DNA of 64,000 nt from Fredinandcohnia aciditolerans (GCA_003640645.1 QGHH01000008.1:1-64000), one strand, 5' to 3'; shown: positions 1 through 9,147, counted from the first letter of the stretch. The notes: generated by a model from the letters alone, not told the origin. Numbers and translations: made by a program.

Positions 1-75
1 ACACGTCCTTATAAATGATGATTGTATTATATAATAAAATCTCATTTTACGTTGTCCACTATTAAGACTAACCTC

Positions 76-485
76 AACTTCAGACAGGGAAAAGCACTTT
101 CTCCTTTGCTGTGTCCGAAGTTTAGGGAACTTCAGACAAGGATCGGTACTTTCTCCTTTGCTGTGTCCGAAGTTTAGGGAACTTCAGACAAGGAAAAACA
201 CTTTCACCTTTGCTGTGTCCGAAGTTTAGGGAACTGCAGACAAGGAAAAACACTTTCACCTTTGCTGTGTCCGAAGTTTAGGGAACTTCAGACAGGGAAA
301 AGCACTTTCTCCTTTGCTGTGTCCGAAGTTTAAGGAACTTCAGACAGGGAAAAGCACTTTCTCCTTTGCTGTGTCCGAAGTTTAAGGAACTTCAGACAGG
401 GAAAAGCACTTATACCTTTGCTGTGTCCGAAGTTTTGGGAACTTCAGACAAGGAAGGCACTTTCACCTCTGGTTTGTCCGAAGTC
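76..485. repeat. 52-bp tandem repeat array, 8 copies, hairpin-forming
   Basis: Eight direct copies start at 76, 128, 180, 232, 284, 336, 388 and 440, exactly 52 bases apart. Each begins with AACTTCAGACA and ends with TGTCCGAAGTT; these arms are complementary apart from one position, which is a G-U wobble if the minus strand is transcribed. The arm of one unit can also pair with the first arm of the next across a loop of only a few bases (TAGGG or TAAGG). Copies differ at a few central positions; the last is the most degenerate. There are no unique spacers and no nearby cas genes, so it is not CRISPR. The period is not a multiple of three and no convincing ribosome site is present, so it is not coding. 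Function unknown. Confidence 0.93.
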
Positions 486-687
486 AAGTAATCCCATTTT
501 CCCACACTTACAAAACGCCGCAATCTGCAACAGTCCGGATATTTCCAACATTTTAAATGGGATTTTCTTGGATGTAAAACTATCAACCTATTTTCACGCA
601 TATTCACATATTGTTACACTAAATAAACGGAATGCAAATTTGAACTTTTTTTAAATCAGCATGAAAGGTAAATATATCAAAAAAATG
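486..687. other. AT-rich intergenic stretch without a recognised gene
   Basis: Between the tandem array and the terminator of the S9 peptidase gene I see no open frame with a plausible ribosome site and no RNA fold that I recognise. Confidence 0.5.
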
Positions 688-719
688 AAAGCGTGAATTC
701 GTATGTGAATTCACGCTAA
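688..719 (-). terminator. Terminator of yuxL
   Basis: Inverted repeat AGCGTGAATTC / GAATTCACGCT with a short loop, followed on the minus strand by a T-rich tract (TTTCATTTTTTTT). It lies just downstream of the stop codon of the minus-strand peptidase gene. Confidence 0.75.
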
Positions 720-765
720 AAGTATATTGTGATTTAATTGTTTTCCTCCCAGAATCACCCGTTAA

Positions 766-2757
766 TTAAACGAGATATTCTACAAACCAATCTTTAATAT
801 GGTCAAGGCGTGCCACCCTTAATTTTGGATTTCCGCTTCTAGATAATTCATGGTTAGCACCTGGGAAACGAACAAATTTTGTTGGTTTCTTTTGGTGTTT
901 CAATGCAACATAGAACTGCTCCGCCTGTTCGATTGGACAACGGAAATCACGCTCACCATGGATGATTAATAAAGGAGTTTCTACATTCCCAACATATTTG
1001 AGTGGTGAATGATTCCATAACTTTTCAGGATCTTCAAGGAAATTTCCTTTTAACTCCCACTCAGTAAAGAAGTATCCAATATCACTTACGCCATAAAAGC
1101 TAAGCCAGTTTGAAATTGAACGTTGTGTAACGGCGGCTTTAAATCGATTTGTATGACCGACGATCCAATTCGTCATGAAACCACCATAACTTCCACCTGT
1201 TACACCAAGCTTTGTTTCATCAACAAAATCAAAATGATCCACTGCATAGTCAGTTGCTGCCATCACGTCTAAATAATCCTTGCCACCATAATCACCTCGA
1301 ACAGCATCAACAAATTGCTGACCATAGCCATGACTACCGCGTGGATTTGTAAAGATGACAACAAATCCCTTACTAGTTAACACTTGAAACTCATGGAAAT
1401 ACGTATTGGCATACATCGCATGAGGACCACCATGTACTTCAATAATTGTTGGATACTTTTTACCTTCTTCATAACCAACTGGCTTCATCACCCAACCATT
1501 AATTTCCCAGCCATCTGGGGCATTAAATGTAAAGCTTTGCGCATCAGACAATTCAATATCCTGTAAAAACTTTTCATTTACATTTGTGAGTCGATTTATT
1601 TCTCCAGTACTCAAATCTAAATAATATAAATCCCCTGGTTCTGTTGGCTTACTGATACCAACAACTGCCTTATGATTATTTACTGTTAGTGCAAATACAT
1701 GCTGGTTCTCGAATAATGATGGATAGACTTCACCCTCAATAGATCCATAATAAACCCCTGTACTGCCATGATTAGTTAATAGAAAGTAAAAACTTCTACT
1801 ATCTTCGTTCCAGATGACACCAGGATTGGATCCACCTAATTGGAAGTCAGCAGCAACACAATCTCCTACATATGCATCTAACTCACTTGTTAAACAAGTT
1901 AGCTCAGCACTTTCAATTGTATATAACCAAATTTTTGGTAAAGTGGCTCCTACAAATTCTTGTTCATGTCCAACTAATGCAATATATTGGCCATCAGGAG
2001 ACCAAGAAGGAGTACCAAAGTTCCCTGAGCCGTTTGTAATCTTTTCATAGCTCTTATCTTTGAGCGACATCACATAGACATCAGAAATCAAGTTATAATC
2101 TGAATCCTCATTGATATCTCCTACAAATGTAATTTTTGATCCATCTGGAGACCAACATCCTGCTGTATAATCATGTTCCCCTGATGTTAATTGCTCCACT
2201 GCACCAGTAGCTACATCTACCAATGCAAGATGTTGATTTTTATTATCTAGAAATCCTGCTGCGTCAGATTTATAACGGATTCTTTCAACAATCATCGGTT
2301 CAAGATGTTTCTCATCTTCTTCCTTCTTCTTCTTTTCTTTATCCGTAACGCTCTCGTCATGTGCTAATGAAGTAGTAAATAAGATCTTTGAACCATCCGG
2401 TGACCAGATCGGATTTCGTGCTCCATTTGCACAATATGTAATTTGTTTTGGTTCACCACCATTTGTATGCAAGCAATAGATTTGCTGTTTTCCAGAACGA
2501 TTCGATACAAATGCAATAGATTCTCCATTCGGGGACCAACGTGGCGACCCATCTCTCACATCACCAAAAGTCCATTGAGTAACTTTACCTTCAACAGTGC
2601 CAACATATAAATGTGAATTATACTCGTGCTTATCCTTATTAATTTCAGTCTCCACAAACACAAATTTGCTTCCATCCGGAGAAAGCTGTGGATCATTGAC
2701 TGTTTTTAATTCATATAAATCCTCTGCTACGATGCCTCTACGTTTTATCTCTGTCAT
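766..2757 (-). CDS. yuxL: S9 family prolyl oligopeptidase / acylaminoacyl-peptidase (YuxL)
   Basis: Serine peptidase of 663 residues, near the 657 of B. subtilis YuxL, which it resembles along its whole length by my recollection. The first ~400 residues form a beta-propeller with repeated W-S-P-(D/N)-G motifs (for example WSPNGESIAF, WSPDGSKILF), the TolB/PD40 type. The C-terminal ~240 residues are an alpha/beta hydrolase with nucleophile elbow GGSYGGF (Ser about 523), acid in HGERD (Asp about 604) and histidine in GANHELS (His about 636). No signal peptide is seen, so it is probably a cytosolic enzyme releasing N-terminal residues from short or acylated peptides. It is monocistronic, divergent from yhjD and followed by a hairpin terminator. 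Substrate is unproven. Confidence 0.93.
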   Translation of the reverse strand: MTEIKRRGIVAEDLYELKTVNDPQLSPDGSKFVFVETEINKDKHEYNSHLYVGTVEGKVTQWTFGDVRDGSPRWSPNGESIAFVSNRSGKQQIYCLHTNGGEPKQITYCANGARNPIWSPDGSKILFTTSLAHDESVTDKEKKKKEEDEKHLEPMIVERIRYKSDAAGFLDNKNQHLALVDVATGAVEQLTSGEHDYTAGCWSPDGSKITFVGDINEDSDYNLISDVYVMSLKDKSYEKITNGSGNFGTPSWSPDGQYIALVGHEQEFVGATLPKIWLYTIESAELTCLTSELDAYVGDCVAADFQLGGSNPGVIWNEDSRSFYFLLTNHGSTGVYYGSIEGEVYPSLFENQHVFALTVNNHKAVVGISKPTEPGDLYYLDLSTGEINRLTNVNEKFLQDIELSDAQSFTFNAPDGWEINGWVMKPVGYEEGKKYPTIIEVHGGPHAMYANTYFHEFQVLTSKGFVVIFTNPRGSHGYGQQFVDAVRGDYGGKDYLDVMAATDYAVDHFDFVDETKLGVTGGSYGGFMTNWIVGHTNRFKAAVTQRSISNWLSFYGVSDIGYFFTEWELKGNFLEDPEKLWNHSPLKYVGNVETPLLIIHGERDFRCPIEQAEQFYVALKHQKKPTKFVRFPGANHELSRSGNPKLRVARLDHIKDWFVEYLV

Positions 2758-2820
2758 TCTTCTCCCGTCCTTTGTTTACGAATTGTCATTGTAGTACCTC
2801 ATACATGATGCACCACTAAT

Positions 2821-2850
2821 AAAAGTATTTCGACACTAGAAATACTTTTT
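2821..2850. other. Perfect 11-bp palindrome between divergent genes
   Basis: AAAAGTATTTC, a 7-base spacer, then GAAATACTTTT, followed by T and C residues. It looks like a terminator but both flanking genes (yuxL and yhjD) read away from it, so it terminates neither. It may be an operator, a 5'-UTR hairpin, or the terminator of an unseen short transcript. Confidence 0.55.
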
Positions 2851-2927
2851 CCTTCTCTCTTCTTGATTCTTCTAAAAATATGTCTTATCATATATACAAA
2901 CATACGTTCTAAAAAAGAGGGATAATC

Positions 2928-3305
2928 ATGACAAGAATACCTGAGGATGACCGAGCTATTTTTGAAAAAGCTATCTTTTTACCCATGGTTCTTACCATCC
3001 TTAATCGTGACCTGACAGCAATAGAAACCGCTGACTTTAAGTTAAAGAAGCCATATCTCCATTTACTTGAACATACAATGAAGATGGTTCAAAAAGACCT
3101 CTATACAATTAAACAACAAATGAAAAAGAAAAATATGAAGGTATGGGAAAAACAAAGAGATGAGGCATTCACATTATTTTCATTCATGTATCGAGGCTAT
3201 GAAGAGGAACATAACTACTTTAACCCACGGATTCGAAATGAAGTTCAACAGTTGCTTGAATCTTATTTCATCGAAAAGACAATGACTAACAATGAACAAA
3301 CGTAA
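2928..3305 (+). CDS. yhjD: YhjD-family protein of unknown function
   Basis: A 125-residue, charged, mostly helical soluble protein starting MTRIPEDDRAIFEKAI, which I recognise as like B. subtilis YhjD (about 120 residues, a protein linked to sporulation in annotation). The start is supported by the AAGAGGG ribosome site 8 bases upstream. No membrane segment, signal peptide or catalytic motif is visible; residues ~25-75 could form long amphipathic helices rich in Lys. Its closeness to comK and yhzC matches the Bacillus gene order. Biochemical role unknown. Confidence 0.7.
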   Translation: MTRIPEDDRAIFEKAIFLPMVLTILNRDLTAIETADFKLKKPYLHLLEHTMKMVQKDLYTIKQQMKKKNMKVWEKQRDEAFTLFSFMYRGYEEEHNYFNPRIRNEVQQLLESYFIEKTMTNNEQT

Positions 3306-3339
3306 GGCTGGGAAAACCAATTCATTATTGGCAATCAGA

Positions 3340-3879
3340 TTAGTTTGGAATACTTGGATCGTTTAGAGGATTTAATACAAAATTTATGCGTTTATTTGGC
3401 TTGTCCATTCTATTGGTAACAATCGTTCGCAGTTGTGCAGTTCTATGGAGTTGGTTTTGAAAGGAGCCTTTCGAGATTTGCAATTTAATGGCTTGCTTAT
3501 TTGTAAAAATAACAGTTGTGTTCTCGTTCACACTGTATCTACAATCTGAAACATAGTTATGAGATAGCCATGCGCAGTCTTGCTTTGTTGGCGATGCGGT
3601 AGGAAATAAAAAAATCTTATTAGACGCTTCAACAATAATCGGTGCTTTATGGGTTACCCCCATAATTTCACGTGTCCCTTCTTGCCTGCCCTTAAGCGAG
3701 CTTCCAAAATAACGGCAGCTTCGGTCAACAATCTCAGTCGGCTTCATAGCAACAACATATTCACCTTCAACTTCAAGTACCCTTGAACAAGTATTTTTAC
3801 CTATTTCAATAGGTAATACCGCCATAGTGTCTGGATTAATTTCATATTCCATCAAATAATTCGTTTGCTTAACCTCCAT
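3340..3879 (-). CDS. comK: Competence transcription factor ComK
   Basis: Master regulator of genetic competence, which binds paired A/T-rich K-boxes and switches on DNA uptake and recombination genes. The 179-residue protein carries the conserved ComK core: EIVDRSCRYFGSSLKGRQEGT, HKAPIIVEASNKIFLFPT(A)SPT, and NSFxNQ-like QNQLHRTAQLRT near the C-terminus. B. subtilis ComK has 192 residues; this copy is shorter at the C-terminus, the part that in B. subtilis carries the MecA-dependent degradation signal, so turnover might differ (inference). The ribosome site is AAAGGGGGGATG, 6 bases before ATG. I could not find a clean AAAA-N5-TTTT pair for autoregulation upstream. It faces yhzC, as in B. subtilis. 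Confidence 0.95.
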   Translation of the reverse strand: MEVKQTNYLMEYEINPDTMAVLPIEIGKNTCSRVLEVEGEYVVAMKPTEIVDRSCRYFGSSLKGRQEGTREIMGVTHKAPIIVEASNKIFLFPTASPTKQDCAWLSHNYVSDCRYSVNENTTVIFTNKQAIKLQISKGSFQNQLHRTAQLRTIVTNRMDKPNKRINFVLNPLNDPSIPN

Positions 3880-4005
3880 CTATTCATCCCCCTTTAAATT
3901 ATTCTAATATTTTTACTAATGGAAGCATTTTCATATTAGCATTACTAGGTATTTATAACTATACAGTTCACAAAAAATTCACAAAAAAAGAGTGGAATTC
4001 TTTCT

Positions 4006-4035
4006 AAAATGTTTTTTTGGATGCAAAAACATTTT
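4006..4035 (-). terminator. A/T-rich hairpin, probable terminator of the 71-codon gene
   Basis: AAAATGTTTTT and AAAAACATTTT form an 11-bp stem with an 8-base loop, about 30 bases after the minus-strand small gene and before comK. Fully A/T stem apart from one pair, so only moderately stable. Confidence 0.5.
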
Positions 4036-4064
4036 TAAAAGAAGACCACCGAGTTTATTTTCTG

Positions 4065-4280
4065 CTATGAATTTTCATTTATTTGTCCTAGCTCTTTTTC
4101 GGCCAGATAGGAGTTTGCTTGTTCTAATGTCGTATGCTCATCCACCGAATTACCCGCATAAGCAGATTCTGAAAGAAAAGGATTATTTGTGTCTAGGACA
4201 TTTGACATGCCGAAAACTGGATTTAATGGTGTATTCTTTGGGATATCGTGATTTGAACCCTCATCTAAATTATTTTTCAT
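4065..4280 (-). CDS. Small hypothetical protein (71 aa)
   Basis: Not a family I recognise. The 71-residue product is acidic, polar, rich in Asn, Ser, Glu and Pro, with no membrane segment, signal peptide or cysteine, so it is probably disordered. The gene is supported by an excellent ribosome site (GGAGGTGG, 5 bases before the ATG) and by its own upstream spacer, not by sequence conservation. It lies between comK (same strand, downstream) and yhzC (opposite strand). Could be a small sporulation or stress protein; that is a guess. Confidence 0.5.
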   Translation of the reverse strand: MKNNLDEGSNHDIPKNTPLNPVFGMSNVLDTNNPFLSESAYAGNSVDEHTTLEQANSYLAEKELGQINENS

Positions 4281-4467
4281 ATTTTTCCACCTCCATTCTT
4301 ATCATGCATGAAAATACAAATTATCATACAAGAATTTAACTTTAGTCAGTTAAAGTTTGCCTAGACACTATTAGTATTCCAAATAAATTTTTAAAAAGTC
4401 TAAAAATTCGGTTGATTTTACGTGTCCACCTAAATATACTATTAAAAAGGATTAGGAGTGAGCTTTC

Positions 4468-4704
4468 ATGAAAAAAAGAAAAACATACTCTGAGATCATG
4501 AAGTCACGGGATACGAAAAATTTCAAAGCACCTAGGGAATCGGTATTAGACATATATATTCAAATGATTATCGATGAGAGCCTATTTAAACGAAGAAAAG
4601 AGCTTTTGGAAACGAGGGTTAATGAAGCAATTGACTCAAAAAATGAAGGATTGTTTATGGAAGCTTCAGCGGAGTACCGCAAATTATTTAGCAAAACGTC
4701 ATAA
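4468..4704 (+). CDS. yhzC: IDEAL-domain protein YhzC
   Basis: A 78-residue protein. Residues ~28-75 (LDIYIQMIIDESLFKRRKEL then VNEAIDSKNEGLFMEASAEYRKL) fit the IDEAL domain: a helix-rich module with acidic residue, small helix and (A/E)-Y-x-x-L tail. The N-terminal ~20 residues are basic. B. subtilis YhzC is about the same length and is also next to comK. IDEAL domains are found in small Bacillus proteins and in transcription/competence regulators; the role of YhzC itself is not known. Ribosome site AGGAGTGAG lies 6 bases before ATG. A bidirectional terminator follows, shared with aceA. Confidence 0.75.
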   Translation: MKKRKTYSEIMKSRDTKNFKAPRESVLDIYIQMIIDESLFKRRKELLETRVNEAIDSKNEGLFMEASAEYRKLFSKTS

Positions 4705-4738
4705 TATAAAATTGTAAAGTCCAAGAATAACCGAATAA

Positions 4739-4772
4739 AAACTGACTAACAATATGTTAGCCAGTTTTTTTT
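4739..4772. terminator. Bidirectional terminator between yhzC and aceA
   Basis: AACTGACTAAC, loop AATAT, GTTAGCCAGTT (one G-T mismatch/wobble), then eight T residues on the plus strand and a T-rich tract on the minus strand. It ends yhzC from one side and aceA from the other. Confidence 0.85.
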
Positions 4773-4779
4773 AGGCGTC

Positions 4780-6057
4780 TTATTTTGAAAATTGTGCTTC
4801 CTCTGTAGAGCCTTTTAAAGCAGTCGTAGATGATGTTCCTCCCGTAATAACCTGTGCCACTTCATCAAAATATCCTGTTCCTACTTCACGCTGATGTCTT
4901 GTAGCTGTGTACCCATGCTTTTCGCTTGCGAATTCAGCCTCCTGAAGCTCTGAATATGCCCCCATACCTCTTTCTTTGTAGCCTCTAGCTAATTCAAACA
5001 TGCTGTGGTTTAGAGCATGGAATCCAGCCAACGTAACAAATTGGAATTTGTAACCCATTTTTCCAATTTCTTTTTGGAAATTCTCAATGGTCTTTTCATC
5101 TAGTTTCTTCTTCCAATTAAAAGATGGAGAACAATTATAGGCTAATAGCTTTCCAGGAAACTTCTCATGAATAGCATCTGCAAAACGCTGTGCTTGTTCT
5201 AAGTCCGGCTCAGAGGTTTCACACCAAATCAAATCAGCATATGGTGCATATGCCAGACCGCGTGCAATTGCTTGCTCAATACCTGCCCTTGTCCGGAAGA
5301 AACCTTCTGGTGTTCGTTCGCCTGTAATGAATTCCTGATCAACAGGATCAATATCACTTGTTATTAAGTCTGCAGCGTCAGCATCAGTTCTAGCAACTAA
5401 AATCGTTGGTACTCCCACTACGTCAGCGGCTAGTCGAGCGGAAATTAAGTTCCGTACTGCGGTTTGTGTTGGTAATAAAACCTTTCCACCTAAATGACCA
5501 CATTTTTTTTCAGACGAAAGTTGGTCTTCAAAGTGTACACCAGCAGCACCTGCTTCGATCATGCCTTTCATTAATTCAAAAACATTCAACTGTCCGCCAA
5601 AGCCTGCCTCTGCATCTGCCACAATCGGAGCAAACCAGTCAGTATCGCCTTGGCCTTCTAAATATTGAATCTGATCGGCACGTTGAAGCGCTTGGTTAAT
5701 ACGCTTTACAACACTTGGTACACTGTTGGCTGGATATAAACTTTGGTCAGGGTACATGTGCCCTGAAAGGTTCGCATCAGCAGCTACCTGCCACCCACTT
5801 AAATAAATTGCCTTTAAACCTGCTTTTACTTGTTGAACAGCTTGATTACCAGTCAATGCTCCTAGTGCATGAATATAATCCTCTGTATGAAGGAGGTTCC
5901 AGAGTTTTTCAGATCCTCTACGTGCCAATGTATGCTCAATATCAATTGAACCACGTAAGCGAATAACATCCTCAGCACAATAAGGTCTTTCAATTCCATT
6001 CCATCTAGAATCCATTTCCCAGCTTTCTTGCAGTTTTTGAACTCTTTTGTTTGTCAT
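4780..6057 (-). CDS. aceA: Isocitrate lyase
   Basis: Cleaves isocitrate to glyoxylate and succinate, the first step of the glyoxylate shunt, in the cytosol. The 425-residue protein has the family signature KKCGHLGGK with catalytic Cys186, the metal-binding region [10 protein letters not shown], and the substrate-binding NCSPSFNWK stretch near residue 345. Length is typical of bacterial AceA. The ribosome site AAGGAGG is 8 bases before the ATG. It lies 36 bases downstream of aceB, so the two genes form one aceBA unit, which lets the cell grow on acetate or fatty acids; lcfB and an enoyl-CoA hydratase lie nearby. No kinase/phosphatase gene (aceK) is present. Confidence 0.97.
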   Translation of the reverse strand: MTNKRVQKLQESWEMDSRWNGIERPYCAEDVIRLRGSIDIEHTLARRGSEKLWNLLHTEDYIHALGALTGNQAVQQVKAGLKAIYLSGWQVAADANLSGHMYPDQSLYPANSVPSVVKRINQALQRADQIQYLEGQGDTDWFAPIVADAEAGFGGQLNVFELMKGMIEAGAAGVHFEDQLSSEKKCGHLGGKVLLPTQTAVRNLISARLAADVVGVPTILVARTDADAADLITSDIDPVDQEFITGERTPEGFFRTRAGIEQAIARGLAYAPYADLIWCETSEPDLEQAQRFADAIHEKFPGKLLAYNCSPSFNWKKKLDEKTIENFQKEIGKMGYKFQFVTLAGFHALNHSMFELARGYKERGMGAYSELQEAEFASEKHGYTATRHQREVGTGYFDEVAQVITGGTSSTTALKGSTEEAQFSK

Positions 6058-6093
6058 TTTAAATTCCTCCTTGTATTCTACTCATTTTTTAAT

Positions 6094-7683
6094 CTATAAA
6101 ATTTCATATCCAGGTAAAGTTAAAAATTCAACAAACTCATCATTCGTCACTAAGTCCTCAAACAGACGAGATGCATCTGCAAAACGACCTGCTTCAAATG
6201 CTTCTATCCCGATTTCTTGTTTAATTTTTTCAAGTTCTTCTTCTTTCAGATGATGAACAAGCTCAAGTGTGATCTTTCTTCCATCCGCTAGTATTCCTTT
6301 TGGATGGCGGATCCACTGCCAAACCTGGGCTCTAGAGATTTCAGCTGTAGCTGCATCCTCCATTAGATTATGGATCGGTGCAGCACCATGCCCACGAAGC
6401 CATGATTCAATGTATTGAATGCCAACATTGATATTCGTACGAACTCCTTGCTCTGTAATAGCTCCTTCTGGAACCGCAATGAGTTCCTCGGCCGTTACTT
6501 GAACGTCTTCTCTTTTTTTGTGAATTTGGTTAGCTCCAAGCATTACTGTATTAAATACTTCTCTAGCAACCGGAACGAGCCTTGGGTGAGCCACCCATGT
6601 GCCGTCATGACCATTGTTCGCTTCACGTTCCTTATCTGCTCTCACTTTTTGAAAGGCTTCTTCATTAGCTTTAGTGTTATTTTTTACAGGTATTTGGGCA
6701 GCCATCCCACCAATCGCATGAACATTACGTTTATGGCAGATCTTAATGACATGCTGTGAATAAGCACTCATAAACGGGGCTGTCATCGTAACTACAGAGC
6801 GGTCTGGTAATATGACATCTTCTACATTCCGAAATCTTTTTAAATAGCTAAATATATAATCCCATCTACCACAATTTAGACCTGCTGAGTGTTCTTTTAA
6901 CTCATATAAAATTTCATCGACTTCAAAGGTTGCTAAAATCGTTTCAATTAATACAGTTGCCTTTATCGTTCCTTGAGGGATTCCAAGCTCATTTTGTGCG
7001 AATATAAATACATCATTCCAGAGTCTAGCTTCAAGATGACTCTCCATCTTTGGCAAATAAAAATATGGCCCACTTCCATTCTCAATCAAATATTCCGCAT
7101 TATGATAAAAATAAAGTCCAAAATCTAGTAAACTCGCAGATATTCGGTTTCCATCAAGTTGTATATGTTTCTCTTCTAAATGCCAGCCACGCGGACGAAC
7201 AACAAGTGTTGCAGTTACATCGTGAAGTTGATATTTCTTTCCATTTTTATTTTCAAATGTGATTGTCTTTCTTACGGCATCTCGTAGATTTATCTGCCCT
7301 TTGATAATGTTATTCCAAGTAGGAGAGGTAGCATCTTCAAAATCTGCCATAAATACTTTTGCTCCTGAATTTAGTGCATTAATAATCATTTTTCGATCGA
7401 CTGGGCCAGTAATTTCAACTCTCCGATCCTCTAAGTCTTTTGGAATCTGCGCAACTGTCCAATCTCCAGTTCGGATATGCTCTGTTTCAGGCAAAAATGT
7501 TGGCATCTTTCCATTATCGATTTCGTTTTGTCTTTGCTGCCTCTTTTCTACAAGTTGTTTCCTTCTTTCTCCAAAGTTCCTCTCTAGTTTTTCAATGAAG
7601 TTCAATGACTGGGGTGTCAAAATTTCTTCATACTGCTCATTCATCTTTCCCATGATCTGAATTCCTGAGGTTTGTGTCGTCAT
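6094..7683 (-). CDS. aceB: Malate synthase (A type)
   Basis: Condenses glyoxylate with acetyl-CoA to malate, the second step of the glyoxylate shunt. The 529-residue protein is the length of malate synthase A, not the ~720-residue G form. Recognisable are MADFEDATSPTW, the VRPRGWHLEEKH block, NCGRWDYIFSYLKRF with the catalytic Arg region, GGMAAQIP, and the C-terminal catalytic Asp region ATAEISRAQVWQWIRH. Start chosen at MTTQTSG because AAGGAAGGTG lies 9 bases upstream; an internal Met at residue 11 lacks a comparable site. First gene of the aceBA unit. Confidence 0.96.
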   Translation of the reverse strand: MTTQTSGIQIMGKMNEQYEEILTPQSLNFIEKLERNFGERRKQLVEKRQQRQNEIDNGKMPTFLPETEHIRTGDWTVAQIPKDLEDRRVEITGPVDRKMIINALNSGAKVFMADFEDATSPTWNNIIKGQINLRDAVRKTITFENKNGKKYQLHDVTATLVVRPRGWHLEEKHIQLDGNRISASLLDFGLYFYHNAEYLIENGSGPYFYLPKMESHLEARLWNDVFIFAQNELGIPQGTIKATVLIETILATFEVDEILYELKEHSAGLNCGRWDYIFSYLKRFRNVEDVILPDRSVVTMTAPFMSAYSQHVIKICHKRNVHAIGGMAAQIPVKNNTKANEEAFQKVRADKEREANNGHDGTWVAHPRLVPVAREVFNTVMLGANQIHKKREDVQVTAEELIAVPEGAITEQGVRTNINVGIQYIESWLRGHGAAPIHNLMEDAATAEISRAQVWQWIRHPKGILADGRKITLELVHHLKEEELEKIKQEIGIEAFEAGRFADASRLFEDLVTNDEFVEFLTLPGYEIL

Positions 7684-7833
7684 TTTGTCCCTAACACCTT
7701 CCTTAAATTGTTATAATACAGATTATTAAATACAAAAGTATTATATAACAGACTTTTTGAAATTGGAACATTTTTCTGCATTTTTTTATACAACAATTAT
7801 AAAACAGTAATTCTGTACTATAACAACACTTAA

Positions 7834-7883
7834 AAAAAGAAAGCCTTGTTAACAGATTTCATTCTGAAAACAAGGCTTTTTTG
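7834..7883. terminator. Bidirectional terminator downstream of the M48 protease gene
   Basis: AAGCCTTGTT and AACAAGGCTT form a stem around an 18-base loop; T6 follows on the plus strand and, after one C, T7 on the minus strand. It lies directly after the stop codon of the yhfN-like gene and isolates it from aceBA. Confidence 0.8.
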
Positions 7884-7884
7884 G

Positions 7885-9147
7885 TTATTTCTCATTCTTT
7901 TCGAATTCGTTTGTGTACGTAATCCTTTCAAGCATTGTTGGATGTCCATATCTAAACATCTTCACTAGGAATGGTGGATTCACTTGACTTAGACCAGCCT
8001 TTGATAATTCCTGGAAGGACGAAACTGCTGCCTTGTTATCCTCCGTCATTTCAAGAGCGTACAAATCAGCTGACTCTTCCTGGTGTCTTGAAACAGCATT
8101 TGAAACTGGGTCTGAAACAAAACTTAAAACAGAGATTAACAATAGAAACACTGGAAGAACGGCAATATCTTTTACACTTGATATCTTAAACAGTTGACCC
8201 CATTTTCTTACCATAAAGGACATAAGCTTACTAATCATAAAGAGTCCAACTAAGGTTAAAAGCAAATAACCAGCAATTCCAATATATATATGTTTCATCA
8301 CGTAATGCCCCATCTCATGGGCCATAATAAATAATATTTCATCTTCACTTAGACGTTGAAGTGTTGTATCCCAAAGCACAATTCGCGAATTAGACCCTAT
8401 TCCGGTTACATATGCATTAAGGGCATTTGTTTTTTCAGACATATTCACTTCAAATACATGGTCTGCAGGAATTTCCGCACGATCTGCCATTTCAAGAATC
8501 TTTGTTTCTAACTCTTTATTGGTTAATGGAAAAAAGTCGTTGTAAAGTGGGTCTATAATAACTGGTTGTACAAACATGAGAAACATGGAGAATGGGATTG
8601 AAAGAAGCCATGCATGGAACCACCATCTTTTCTCATTTCTTCGAATCAACCAAAACAAGACGCCTACAATTACAATCATTAACGCGTAATTCACCCAAAA
8701 ATCAATTAATAGGTCCTTCATCCAGCTTTGAGTGGTCTGTACAGTAATATTATATGTTTTTGAAACATTGTAGCTAATCCATGATAGTGGAAATGATAAT
8801 ACTTCAACCAACAAGGAAAGCCAAAATAAATAAATCGCTGTTTGTAGGATTGAAAACTTTGCTGATACTTTGGACCAATCACGGAATTTTGCTGAAATCC
8901 CAATCACGAGAACAAGTATATAAATCAGCCATTCAAACGGTACTGACAGGAAAAACAAAAGGTTTCTAATTTGTGAATACTCTTCACTTAGTAAAAGCTC
9001 ACGATTATTCATAAATGTTTGTGGGTCCGCTGGACTTCCCTTTAGCTGTGCAGGTATGTCCGTATTTGCTCCAAAAAATAAATACCACGCTATAAATAAA
9101 CCAAAGATGAGATAAATTCCAAGTGACCAACTAATTACTTTCTTCAC
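7885..9147 (-). CDS. yhfN: Membrane zinc metallopeptidase, M48 (Ste24/CaaX protease type), YhfN-like
   Basis: Polytopic membrane protease. From the chosen GTG start it has 420 residues, with several hydrophobic segments in the N-terminal ~190 residues (Peptidase_M48_N-like) and two more around residues 285-345. The zinc site is HEMGH (about 277-281) with a third ligand in EESAD (Glu about 358). This is the layout of eukaryotic CaaX protease 1 and of B. subtilis YhfN; bacteria lack prenylated substrates, so it is likely a membrane-protein quality-control enzyme. I prefer the GTG at 9147, which has AAAGGGGGA 8 bases upstream and starts VKKVISW; an ATG 23 codons further upstream (9216) has no ribosome site. 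Monocistronic. Confidence 0.88.
   Translation of the reverse strand: MKKVISWSLGIYLIFGLFIAWYLFFGANTDIPAQLKGSPADPQTFMNNRELLLSEEYSQIRNLLFFLSVPFEWLIYILVLVIGISAKFRDWSKVSAKFSILQTAIYLFWLSLLVEVLSFPLSWISYNVSKTYNITVQTTQSWMKDLLIDFWVNYALMIVIVGVLFWLIRRNEKRWWFHAWLLSIPFSMFLMFVQPVIIDPLYNDFFPLTNKELETKILEMADRAEIPADHVFEVNMSEKTNALNAYVTGIGSNSRIVLWDTTLQRLSEDEILFIMAHEMGHYVMKHIYIGIAGYLLLTLVGLFMISKLMSFMVRKWGQLFKISSVKDIAVLPVFLLLISVLSFVSDPVSNAVSRHQEESADLYALEMTEDNKAAVSSFQELSKAGLSQVNPPFLVKMFRYGHPTMLERITYTNEFEKNEK

Noticed and set aside
76-485. Possible CRISPR array
   Set aside because: Units are contiguous 52-base copies with no unique spacers, and no cas genes are present in the window.
418-654. Open frames overlapping the end of the 52-bp array on both strands
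   Set aside because: They run from repeat into unrelated AT-rich DNA, lack ribosome sites and cover each other.
3880-4064. ComK K-boxes upstream of comK
   Set aside because: The region is A/T-rich but I found no clear AAAA-N5-TTTT pair at proper spacing.
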